In this document: piece after piece, positions 28,786 to 38,500 of the stretch | How positions within the stretch are numbered: the first letter of the stretch is position 1 | Layout of the letters: each line of letters opens with the position of its first letter | Source of the DNA: a virus | Length of the DNA: 64,000 nt | Strand: one strand, 5' to 3' | IMG/VR virus record: IMGVR_UViG_3300035698_004821 | Span: 29,085-93,084 of that record | Program-made: the position numbers and the translations under genes | The notes under the pieces: generated by a model | Seen by the model: only the letters and a program-made list of their open reading frames with translations | Databases searched by the model: none | What the model was told of the DNA's origin: nothing

Positions 28786-31700
28786 TGGTAACATACGTCT
28801 ACTCACTAAGTCCTAGCGGACCAACGTCTAGCATCCAACAAGTGATGAATAACATCACTGCCGAGCTGTCTACTGACCCAGTTATATCTAGGGACATTGA
28901 GGTCTTACTAGGCAGGGGTAACTATGCTGGGTTTACGATACCTACTGGAGCCCTGCTCCCACTGTTTGGTACCCCCTACCGCCTCAACATAAAGGCGGCC
29001 GGTGATTTCTTCCCCATAGTTGACTTTAACTACTCAGACCCTTCTCAGGTTGTTGGCATAGATATAGGCTCTGGTAATCCTAATGTGACGATCAAGGGAC
29101 TCAGAGCTCAGTACTTTGCTATTGGTATACGGGCTGGACTAAACAGTCACTTCCCTCTTGTACGTAACTGCATAGCAAACAACAACCGTAACGTTGGTAT
29201 CATGTTCGAGCAGTCGGCAGAGGCACAAGCACTACAGAACGTTGTCATCAATGGTGACTACGGTATCGTGTCCCGTCTGTGTAAGTCCTCAGCTATAATA
29301 CATAACACTATATTCCAGAACGGTGCCATTAGCACGCAGGTAGGAAAGTCTAAGTCCTGCATCTGGGCTGAGTCTGCTAACGACTACGGAGGTGGCCTTA
29401 ATGACACTGGCGTAATACACCTAGTAGGTAACGTGGCATGGAACACATCAGGCAGGTGCTTGACGCTGTTCTCTAACAACGTTGACCAGCCTGGTGCCAT
29501 AGTATCGAATTACAACGACTGGGTCGTAGGCGATCCAGATGACTTCATAGCTGTAGAGGACAACGCCTTTTTCTTCGGCCCTGAAGCTGAACCTAGACAG
29601 GTGTTCACCAACCTAACGGCATGGAAGTCAATAGGTTTCGACGCTAACTCTATAAGCCAAGACCCTAAGTTCATAGCACCCATTAAGATCAGAGCAAATA
29701 GAAACGGCTTTGCTATTGACCTCAATCTATTGCCTGTCTCCCCTGTCCTAGGGATGGTTCCTAGTTTTGCCTTCAACTCAGTAGCAGCTCAGGAATGGAT
29801 ACCAAGCTACACGGACACATCACATATAGCCACAGACATACTTAGAAGTAACCGTAACCAATCTGGTACAGCTGCTGGATCTAATGAGAAGGTATCCTCG
29901 TCTGGTTTCTTTGGCCAGGACGTATTTAGTAACCCACTGGACCTTGGCCTAGCCAAGCAGTGTGGCGTTGACCCCTTCTCTAACGTACTCTTCAAGAGTC
30001 TAGACCTATGGTACCCCAAGCTGAAACGTGGCTACTTCTACTCTAACGATAGAGAGTTCTACCTATACTCAAGAAAAGAAACGATGACCATAGGTGAACT
30101 GTCGGCGACTACACTGTACCTACCTGCGGCTATTGTGCACAACAAACCAATAGAGGTGAGGGTAGCCGGAGGCGTCGTGGCTGCAGAGTACTATGACTTG
30201 ATCAAAGATCAACTTGTTATATACCATAAGAACCTACCTATATTCACAGGTAACGAAGAAGTGGAGATCAGCGGATCAATAGCCAACTGGAATGGGGACA
30301 GCTTTGTCCATAACACCGTACTCTATAGGCTTAAGATAAATGAGGGCCACACTAGGTACCTCCTTCCGGAATACTATGTCAATGTGGGTCCAGTCGTCAT
30401 TACGGATGATATGTCCTACCCAACGGATAGTGATGCTGTATCTAATAGAGAGTTTGCACTCTCTTTCGACCCTGACTCTAATACGTCAGAGATTATCCTA
30501 GCTAACAATACAAACAAGGTATTGAACTCTCAGTTCGATTACCTTACTACAGGTAGTCTCCCAACCTTTTGGGATTCTAGTCTCTGCACTATACATGACG
30601 GGGAAAAGCCTCACTTCACAGTTGCGGGTAGCAAAGTAGCGCACATAGCTGATCAAGGATACCTAAAGACATCGCTGCAGGTTAATACAGGTGACAGCCA
30701 CAACCTTTCATTCCATGCACGAAGTGATGGTAAGGGTGATATCTCCTGGGAGATAGAGTACTACGACGCCTCGCACAACGTCCTCGGTGTCGTCGAGACA
30801 GGTTCAATAGCTGCTACTGAGTCATGGCACAGGTACGTTATTGGCTTCAATACTACAGACCAAGACTTCGGTATAACTGTCCCTCAAAAACCCCACGCCT
30901 GTACATGGCTAACGGGTTACACACCACCTACTAGGTCTTACCTCATGACTGTTAAGCTCAAGCACAACTATAGCCCAGCATTCACAGGTGACCTAAAACT
31001 TGATGCCATACAGTATGAGAGCACAGACAATGCAACACTATACCACCGTAAGACCTTCTTCAGTGAGATGACTGTGGAGTATGAGGTTGGAGAGGACGAA
31101 CACTTCATTGATACCAAGTTGTCTATGTCTCCCGTAACAAACCTAATGACAGATGGTTTCCTCTATATCCCTGAGGTCCCAGCGGCTATGTACAACGGCC
31201 CGTACACACCTACTGTCACTACACTACATGAGTGGCGCTGGCCACTCGGTCGCAAGAACGTAATGCCTTGGGCTAGGAGCAAGGGAAAGGACAAGCTAAG
31301 GAAGAGGCCATTAGGCCTATTCAACCTTGTCCCAGAGGATAAGCCCGAGATAGTTTCTCCAGTTAGTAACTACCCAACAGCCGGCAAACTGTATGTAATA
31401 CCATCTATCCCATCCACATTCGTGGGGGACAAGAATGGAGTAGGCTTCAGTATCCGAGTGAGGGACACAGACAATAACCCGTTTGCTATAGCGGGCGTAC
31501 ACGTCACCCTATCGGACTATAACCTAAGGTACCCTGGCACATTATCTAAGAGGCTTTACGGCCTCAAGCAACAGCTAGGGGCTTCCATAAACACCCAGAC
31601 AGATAACTCTGGAGTGGTGTCCTTAACCTGGATACCACCCGATAGGAATGCAGGCATATACAGGGGACCTCTCCCTACCCCTAGTCTAACATCTACTATT

Positions 31701-32267
31701 GGGGATCGCATCTCCGTCATCAAGACGGAGTATCCTGTTTCTCTTGAGTCATATGGTAATGTAACTATACTAGACAACCAGGGAAGCCAAGTAAAGACGT
31801 ACGCGTCATCGGCTACTATTGAGATACATGAGCCTGCTCTGGGGGAGAACTCCTCACAGGTCAAGCTTAAGTACCCAGCCAAGGTAAGTTCAGTTAGTGT
31901 TATCGTAGATGGCATGAGGTATACTGAGAACGAGATAAACATACTAAGCACTCATCAGTTCTTTGTAGACTATGACAACGCCTTAGTAACTGTGAAGGGT
32001 AGAGCCCCATCCGTCAAAGTAGAGTACATTGCCAGCTACGTATTCGTTAGTCAGGTAGACCCCTACAAGATAATGCTGTACCATGACAAGCTATTCCCCG
32101 GCTACACCAACAGCATAGTACTAGGCTATGACTTCTCAATTAGCTTAAACGTAACCGTGGCTGATCCTGGCACACTTGGCACTCTACAGAAGAGCTTCCT
32201 ACTGACAGCTCAGAACTCACTAGGCCAAAAAACGAACACCTATAGCCCCTTATCACTTGAATTCTAA
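28785..32267 (+). CDS. Tail protein with beta-helix, jelly-roll and Ig-like regions
   Basis: The 1160-residue product has several regions. Residues about 30-325 read as a right-handed parallel beta-helix, with the turn-rich series VTIKGLRAQYFAIG, NCIANNNRNVGIMFE and NVVINGDYGIVSR typical of NosD/pectate-lyase-like repeats. No GDD-type catalytic pair is present, so binding rather than cleavage is more likely. Residues about 575-740 begin NKVLNSQFDYL and continue as a CBM-like jelly roll. Residues about 885-975 (GVGFSIRVRDTDNNPF, then DNSGVVSLTWIPPD) resemble an Ig-like invasin/bacterial-Ig fold. Overlaps of one base on both sides tie it to its neighbours. It is probably an appendage contacting host surface glycans. 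Confidence 0.6.
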   Translation: MVTYVYSLSPSGPTSSIQQVMNNITAELSTDPVISRDIEVLLGRGNYAGFTIPTGALLPLFGTPYRLNIKAAGDFFPIVDFNYSDPSQVVGIDIGSGNPNVTIKGLRAQYFAIGIRAGLNSHFPLVRNCIANNNRNVGIMFEQSAEAQALQNVVINGDYGIVSRLCKSSAIIHNTIFQNGAISTQVGKSKSCIWAESANDYGGGLNDTGVIHLVGNVAWNTSGRCLTLFSNNVDQPGAIVSNYNDWVVGDPDDFIAVEDNAFFFGPEAEPRQVFTNLTAWKSIGFDANSISQDPKFIAPIKIRANRNGFAIDLNLLPVSPVLGMVPSFAFNSVAAQEWIPSYTDTSHIATDILRSNRNQSGTAAGSNEKVSSSGFFGQDVFSNPLDLGLAKQCGVDPFSNVLFKSLDLWYPKLKRGYFYSNDREFYLYSRKETMTIGELSATTLYLPAAIVHNKPIEVRVAGGVVAAEYYDLIKDQLVIYHKNLPIFTGNEEVEISGSIANWNGDSFVHNTVLYRLKINEGHTRYLLPEYYVNVGPVVITDDMSYPTDSDAVSNREFALSFDPDSNTSEIILANNTNKVLNSQFDYLTTGSLPTFWDSSLCTIHDGEKPHFTVAGSKVAHIADQGYLKTSLQVNTGDSHNLSFHARSDGKGDISWEIEYYDASHNVLGVVETGSIAATESWHRYVIGFNTTDQDFGITVPQKPHACTWLTGYTPPTRSYLMTVKLKHNYSPAFTGDLKLDAIQYESTDNATLYHRKTFFSEMTVEYEVGEDEHFIDTKLSMSPVTNLMTDGFLYIPEVPAAMYNGPYTPTVTTLHEWRWPLGRKNVMPWARSKGKDKLRKRPLGLFNLVPEDKPEIVSPVSNYPTAGKLYVIPSIPSTFVGDKNGVGFSIRVRDTDNNPFAIAGVHVTLSDYNLRYPGTLSKRLYGLKQQLGASINTQTDNSGVVSLTWIPPDRNAGIYRGPLPTPSLTSTIGDRISVIKTEYPVSLESYGNVTILDNQGSQVKTYASSATIEIHEPALGENSSQVKLKYPAKVSSVSVIVDGMRYTENEINILSTHQFFVDYDNALVTVKGRAPSVKVEYIASYVFVSQVDPYKIMLYHDKLFPGYTNSIVLGYDFSISLNVTVADPGTLGTLQKSFLLTAQNSLGQKTNTYSPLSLEF

Positions 32268-34531
32268 TGTCTAACTGCATAAACATAAACGGTCTAGAGA
32301 TCCTCCCTCAGGAGGATACGTTACTTGTACACTACAGTGTGACGTGTACTGGTACATGGTATTTGGCGCAGCTATCTACAGCGTACCGTAATGTCTGCGA
32401 CACTGAGTGGACTGTGATGTACCCTAACCATCAGCATCCCCGCCACACAGACTTCCCCATCGTTGTTACTCAACCTCCGTACCCTGCAACATTCGCGTGG
32501 AACTATGGGGGCATACAAGGTATATTAGCAGAGAGCTTTGATGAACAACACTCGTACCTAGTTCAGCTGACCATATTTAACTACGATTGTTTTAACACAG
32601 GACAAGTAAACACAGGAGAACCGCCTGGTAGTGGCGGAACCACCGGTGAACCTACGGGGCAGACTACTGGTCAACCTGGTACTGGAGGAGGAGGCCCTAG
32701 TGGACCTAGTGGACCTGGGCCAGGTATTCCATCAGGACCAGCGCCGGGACAACCAAGTGGCCCCTCTAATCCTGGTGGTGGCGCCCCTGGAGCCCCAGCT
32801 CCAGGAGGAACAAACCCTGGAAGACCTACTACAGGAGGACCAGGAAGACCAACAACCGGAGGCAACCCTAAAGTGCCTGGGGCTCCGCCACCCGTAAGAA
32901 GACCAGGAGGACCAACAACCGGAGGCAACCCTAAAGTGCCTGGTGCTTTGCCACCTGGAACAGGTGGCGGCCTTCCTGGTACTTCTGGAGAGCCTACTGG
33001 TACTAAACCTATCGTACCTCCTCCCCTAGTTAATGAGCGAATCCCATGGGTGTACTATACACCACACCCTGACCCTACAACACCTGTAGACCCAGGTCTG
33101 CTTGGAATTCAAATAGAAAATACAACACCTGTAACTAACAATACTAGCTATAACACGAATGTGGCACTAACATTTAACAGACCTAGTAATGCTGAACCAG
33201 GTGAAACACTGAACCCCAATATTAACTTTGTCTCAATATCCACATCACCTGCTATACCTGGCGAGCCTAACAACAACATAGGTACACCTCAGCTGACGTC
33301 TAATGTAAACTTTAACCAGGTCAACGCCTCCAGCGAAGGCAGTATACCTGGGTCCCTATCATCCAGACTCATTGGGGACAGGGTTGTTGGTAAAGCGACA
33401 GTGAATCAGATTAATACGTCCAGCCTGGAGACATCCGCATTCATGGATGTCCTGGTAGCTAGTGAGGTCGTGACTATAGGTGAGCCAATAGTTATCTCTT
33501 GTGTCTTCGCACCGCCTACGGCTATGCAAGCCAGAGCAACCATTACTGTGCAGGATGGCAACCACAACGTGACTGTGGGGAGTACGTCTCTGCTTGAGGT
33601 GTCCACAACACTGCCACTCACATGTGGTACCTCCACCCTCTCATCCCTGTACAACTTAGGTGAGCTAGTAGTCACTTGCATCATACGTGACATGAATGAC
33701 ATGGTCATTGGTATCAAGTCTATCTTAGTCTCCAACATAGAGGGGGTTAACAATGGTGTGTACCAAAGCTCTAAGGTAACTATCTCTGAGGCTATACCTT
33801 CTACCATATGTAATCATGGGGGTATGTCCAATGAACCTGTTACTCTAGACCTATCTAATAACAGGACTAAGTACGTTCTACTAACTGCAGAGACATCTGC
33901 TTCCAACTTCTCATCTGTATTACAGACGGATGGAGCTGAACAAACACCATACTCCATGTCTGTGTTCGTTCCCTCTGGAGGAGGGGGGTTCGAGGAGATC
34001 TTCTTAACTTACGATGAGGAAGAGGAGACTCTTAATGTACCTAAACTTAGTGGTGAATTTAGCTTCATATCTTCTCAAAGTGTTTTCTCTAGTTCCTCTA
34101 GGTACACTATTAATGAGGCAGAAGTCTACCCACACACACATACAGTGGGTATTGCTAATGCAACTATACCCTCAGCAACTAATGTGGCTGTCAAACTATC
34201 TGCTACGTCTACGAGTACGGCAGAATATGGTAAGCTGTACATCTCATCTGAGTTTTCCCTGAGAACAGCAAGTGGGGCTGCAACTGCCACTACTGTCACG
34301 GCCTACTTGCCTTACGGATCTGAGACCTATGGTCTCATACTTCACGGCAAGGCGTCTGGCCAAGTACCACCCACGTATACACCTAACTTGACGATGACTA
34401 GTAATGATGGCATTGGAGTGTGGAGCGGAGTAGCGCTAGCAGACGGTGACTACTACTCAGTTGTTTCCAGCATTAACAACGTCGTAAACCCATTCAAGTT
34501 ACCTGTGCTCACAAGCATCTACACACCATGA
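32267..34531 (+). CDS. Tail protein with Gly/Pro/Thr-rich low-complexity stalk
   Basis: The 754-residue product has a small N-terminal domain (1-105) with four cysteines in the first 90 residues (for example C4, C26). Residues about 111-255 are low complexity, rich in Gly, Pro and Thr, with short GPSGPSGPG and PTTGGNPKVPG repeats. This is a flexible or polyproline/collagen-like stalk, although strict Gly-X-Y periodicity is not kept throughout. The rest (about 260-754) is Ser/Thr-rich and beta-structured, without a recognised catalytic motif. The gene overlaps its neighbours by one and four bases. A spacer holding a binding head away from the baseplate is a reasonable inference. Confidence 0.6.
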   Translation: MSNCININGLEILPQEDTLLVHYSVTCTGTWYLAQLSTAYRNVCDTEWTVMYPNHQHPRHTDFPIVVTQPPYPATFAWNYGGIQGILAESFDEQHSYLVQLTIFNYDCFNTGQVNTGEPPGSGGTTGEPTGQTTGQPGTGGGGPSGPSGPGPGIPSGPAPGQPSGPSNPGGGAPGAPAPGGTNPGRPTTGGPGRPTTGGNPKVPGAPPPVRRPGGPTTGGNPKVPGALPPGTGGGLPGTSGEPTGTKPIVPPPLVNERIPWVYYTPHPDPTTPVDPGLLGIQIENTTPVTNNTSYNTNVALTFNRPSNAEPGETLNPNINFVSISTSPAIPGEPNNNIGTPQLTSNVNFNQVNASSEGSIPGSLSSRLIGDRVVGKATVNQINTSSLETSAFMDVLVASEVVTIGEPIVISCVFAPPTAMQARATITVQDGNHNVTVGSTSLLEVSTTLPLTCGTSTLSSLYNLGELVVTCIIRDMNDMVIGIKSILVSNIEGVNNGVYQSSKVTISEAIPSTICNHGGMSNEPVTLDLSNNRTKYVLLTAETSASNFSSVLQTDGAEQTPYSMSVFVPSGGGGFEEIFLTYDEEEETLNVPKLSGEFSFISSQSVFSSSSRYTINEAEVYPHTHTVGIANATIPSATNVAVKLSATSTSTAEYGKLYISSEFSLRTASGAATATTVTAYLPYGSETYGLILHGKASGQVPPTYTPNLTMTSNDGIGVWSGVALADGDYYSVVSSINNVVNPFKLPVLTSIYTP
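32848..32943 (+). repeat. Exact 33-base repeat in Gly/Pro stalk
   Basis: Two identical 33-base copies (32848-32880 and 32911-32943) lie 63 bases apart and encode PTTGGNPKVPG plus part of the flanking codon. They sit inside the Gly/Pro/Thr-rich stalk coding region, and exact identity at the DNA level points to recent duplication. Confidence 0.85.
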
Positions 34532-35559
34532 CAAAAATAAGAGACGAGAACTTCTCAGATCCTTCTGAAATAAACATGCATCCGTGTGTGACATCAGACC
34601 GGTGGCTTAATGCCGTGCCGGAAACTGTTGTTATAAACCAAGTGTGTCAGGACGTTTACAACACCTCTCTAGTAATTTTTAATATCTCACTAGTTGGTGC
34701 CTTCCTCTTCTCGCCCACTCTGAAGATTACGGCTGTAGACGGAGACGTGTCTTACTCCACTAATAGCGTCTCAGCTCCCTTCGCCCAAGGACACTACAAG
34801 AACCCAGAGATACCCATCAACACAAACTGCGCTACGTGGCACGGTCAGTTAGTCTTTGATGTTGGTTCTGTAATAGCTGAGTACTTGAGTGCAGCCACTA
34901 TAGAGTTCGTACTAGAGATGCAAGGCCAGGTTCCCCTGTCTTACAATGTTAGCTACCCAGCACAGACGGCTGTAACTACATTCGTATGGAACAAGGGTAT
35001 TATTCCCTCCCCCGTAAACCTAACGTATGTAGAGGGTAGTCTTGGCGTTACATTCGAGTATAATGGTGAAGTGGATTGCGCCTGTGACATTAGCTGTAGT
35101 GTCGCCTCTGGCGTCACCCAGAACATTACCTTCTGCCCTGGTGAGATGCAGACAGTTATACTATACCAGGACCCAAACTCCACTGATCCCTTCTCAGTAC
35201 TAATTCAGTTATCTGATACGATAGGTAACAACTCTAGCTTGGAGTTCCAGACTGTATTCAATACTGAACCTAAGCCACCTATTGTGACCAAAGGTGACAA
35301 ACCCAAAAGAGTTAGTGTGGGTATATTAAAGCAGTCCGCTAATAATGTAGAGATTGATGCTGTTGTGCAGTACCAAGTTTTAAAGTACGTAGGCTCTCCT
35401 GCTAATGCAACAGTATGGAAAGACTGGTCTAGACATGATTGGTCTAACTTCGTTGATTATGATGTGCTGCCGAGGCAGTCATACGGATACGCCTTAAAGT
35501 TTAAGGGGTTATTCGATGATGAGTCTCAGCTATCTGAGTGGTCTGAGATTACAATATGA
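34528..35559 (+). CDS. Tail protein, possible C-terminal fibronectin-type domain
   Basis: The 343-residue product is not recognised overall. It contains about seven cysteines, unusual among its neighbours, including a CDISC cluster near residue 190. The last 90 residues read like a fibronectin III-type or similar Ig-like domain, with VEIDAVVQYQVLKY and the closing pattern GYALKFKGLFDDESQLSEWS, where YxxKFKG...LSEWSE is typical of such domains. It is coupled by ATGA overlaps on both sides. A structural role next to the large fibre proteins is likely. Confidence 0.52.
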   Translation: MTKIRDENFSDPSEINMHPCVTSDRWLNAVPETVVINQVCQDVYNTSLVIFNISLVGAFLFSPTLKITAVDGDVSYSTNSVSAPFAQGHYKNPEIPINTNCATWHGQLVFDVGSVIAEYLSAATIEFVLEMQGQVPLSYNVSYPAQTAVTTFVWNKGIIPSPVNLTYVEGSLGVTFEYNGEVDCACDISCSVASGVTQNITFCPGEMQTVILYQDPNSTDPFSVLIQLSDTIGNNSSLEFQTVFNTEPKPPIVTKGDKPKRVSVGILKQSANNVEIDAVVQYQVLKYVGSPANATVWKDWSRHDWSNFVDYDVLPRQSYGYALKFKGLFDDESQLSEWSEITI

Positions 35560-38500
35560 CATTCTATCCTGAAAAAGGCAACTACTCCATAGAGGAATTC
35601 GATAGCTCAGTAGGGGCTGTTTTTGATAGCCCATCCCTTCAAGGTGTGATAGGCGGGTACGTAACACTGAAGTCTTTGAAGACGGGTACCTCCAGCTACA
35701 TAAGCACATGGAACACGGATATAAGTTGGACTATTAGTGACAGCCTGTACTCAGAGGCTACGATTGGCACTACCTTCGATTTATTCACGGGTCAGATACC
35801 ACCCCTTACAAACACTGTGGTAGGTACCTGGGGTGTTGAGCCGAACACCACAGCCTGGCAATTCAATACGCCTTACCCTACATTCCTTACTGGATACGGA
35901 TACTCTGGTAGAGGTGACTTCGTCTTAGCACTTACAGAGGGAGGACCTAATCCTCTCCTCTCTGACGCCCAAGACGCTGGGTCTCAAGCGACCACCTTTG
36001 AGTTTGATGTCTCTTCTGACATCCTCTACTCAGGTCAGCTTCCTCTTCTTGGGTTCTCAGCAACGGGTAATAGCCTAAGTGGGCTACCTCCTCTTACTGG
36101 GTTCGTTAACCATGGCTTGCTCTTCTGTGATGGTACTCGCTGGGACTATATAGAGATATCACCTTATGGCGTTAGATCTCTCAACCACCCTGAGATAGCC
36201 ATACCCATAAACATGTACTCACCTAAAAAGGTGAGAGTTGGCTTCCGGGGCTTTGACCTTTTCATTGCTACTGAGGATGGAAGATCAGTTGCGGGCTACA
36301 ACAAGTTTGATACTGAAATAGACACGCCCCCTATCCCAGCCTTTGCCGCCTTCGGTGCACCCTCCTCTGAGGCCTTCTACTCTGTAGGTAATGGTATCAT
36401 GTCTGATGTAGACGCGACAGTAGGTCGCTCAACATGGGACAACATAAAGGTAGTCACAGGTGAGATGTCTATCCACCAGCTAAATGGTGCAGAACAGCTG
36501 TACACTACTAGTACGAGTACCATGTACTCCGCACCATTTGATCCTGGTGTCAACCTAAACTCATACCTATATGCTAATGTTGTCTCCGTTCCTTTCCAAG
36601 GAGGAGAGACAATTGTAACTGCACAGTCATCTGGCGTAGCCGGGTGGGAGATTCAAAACTCGGTTACCCTAAGTACAGGTACAGTAGACAGCCTAGACCT
36701 ATCCAACTTCCCGGTTGTATCTTACCCACGAACTGCGGGCGGAACAGACTACCTCTCCAACCCCATACGGTTTAAGATAGATCAAAGATCATACAACGGT
36801 GACTCTCTCCCGCCTGCTGTCGAGTCTATTGAGATCTTTGCCAACAAAGCGAACCTCCATATTGACATGCTACCAGACTGGAAGCAAGTTGGGGACTACG
36901 TACAGGCTAAGATCTATGTGCAGACAGGCACCTTCTTAACAGACGACCCTACGCCACAGCTCTGGTCCTCACTCCTATTCAATACGCCTACTGTAACAGG
37001 TAGGTATGCCTCCACTGCCATAGCAGATGAGTCAGCTAGTATAGATGTGAATGTTGTGGGCACTGGAGAGGTTAACCTGAGAGGTCCTTTCGGCGCAAGC
37101 TTCAAGAACTTTGTTGATGTCAGTCGATCAGGAGTAGCGGGTAGTGAAGCCTTCCAAGCTTTCGGTGGTCAACCCACTTTCAACTTCTTCCCCAACCCTC
37201 TCTTCTCAGAGGGATTCAGGTACCTAACCTCTGGGGATTCAAACTACTATACAGGTCAATCTGAAGGCGAGATAGCCAAAGACCTGCAGCTGGCTGCTAC
37301 GTATACAGGCTCACATAACATAGAGCTAAGTAAGCAGTCCGTCTACCGTCCTGAGACTCAGGCTAGAGTCAGCAAGATCAATAGCTACCTAGGAAGAACA
37401 TCTTCACCTAATGAAGAATACCTGCAGTCGGTACACATACTAGACAACGGCCTCAGCCACGATGGCACTGTTGGTATCGAAGCAGTCATACCTTCTGGCA
37501 TAGCTACTGGTGACTTGAAGGTCACCTTTGATCTTGAGATAGTACAAGGCACTGGAATAGAAGTAACCCTAGTAGGTAGTAGCGTGACACCGTTCGCACT
37601 ACCAGGAGAGTTCTTCAGAACTTACCGCACCGTGGGCTTCCCAGTAACCAACGCAAATGACTTTGAATTCCTTGTCAGGTTTAATGTACCATCTGGACAC
37701 CCTGCGCAAGACTATCAGTTCAATATAGACAATCTAACTGTCTCTGCATGCGACTCTAGCTATCTTACAGCTAAGGGCTTAGAAGGCTACACACATCAAT
37801 CAGGTGTGGCTAACGCTGAGACTCCTTCTGCTCCTCCACCTGGTAAAGCAGCAACAGTATTCAACTCGTCTATTTACCTCTACTCGTATCCTCAAGCGCA
37901 AGGCACGTTACTAAATCTAACTGGGGATAACGGTAGGGGTTTAGACATTTCTATAGATTCATCAGGCTACATAACTGCAGCCATGGATATGATAAGTAAC
38001 GCATGGTCCTTGAATGAGTCATCGCAGCCACTCTTCGAAGAACTAGGTCAAGAGACCATGACATCCCATGTCCCTCTGCCTCTAGGTAGGTGGACCAGTG
38101 TTGGGTTCCTGCACAATGCCGACTCATACAGTGGGTGGACTCACTCAACTAGCAGTGGTGACGGTCAGTCCTGGAACTTCGCATCCACCAACAGGTCATA
38201 CCTAACTATCGATGGGCACCCAACTGCGTCTATTGATATGATGTCTGGATGGAGGGACAAGGTAGACTACCGCGATAGAGCTTATCCTTGGGTAACATAC
38301 GTTGACTTAACGGGAGCTGTTCAGGCTACATTCGCATCAGGTATGCAGTGCGAGATAGACGCCCTACACATTCAAAGACCACCATCCGCAGATGTGGAGA
38401 CGGACCTAGCACTAAAGGGTGCCAGAGCCTACGTCCCCTACATGGTACCAGACAGCTTGTACCTACCAAATAACATAGTGGATAACCACCTTATTACAGG

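Noticed and set aside
32631-32928. Overlapping frames on both strands in the Gly/Pro region
   Set aside because: Low-complexity GC-rich repeats leave all frames open by chance; the frame continuous with the 754-aa gene is the real one.
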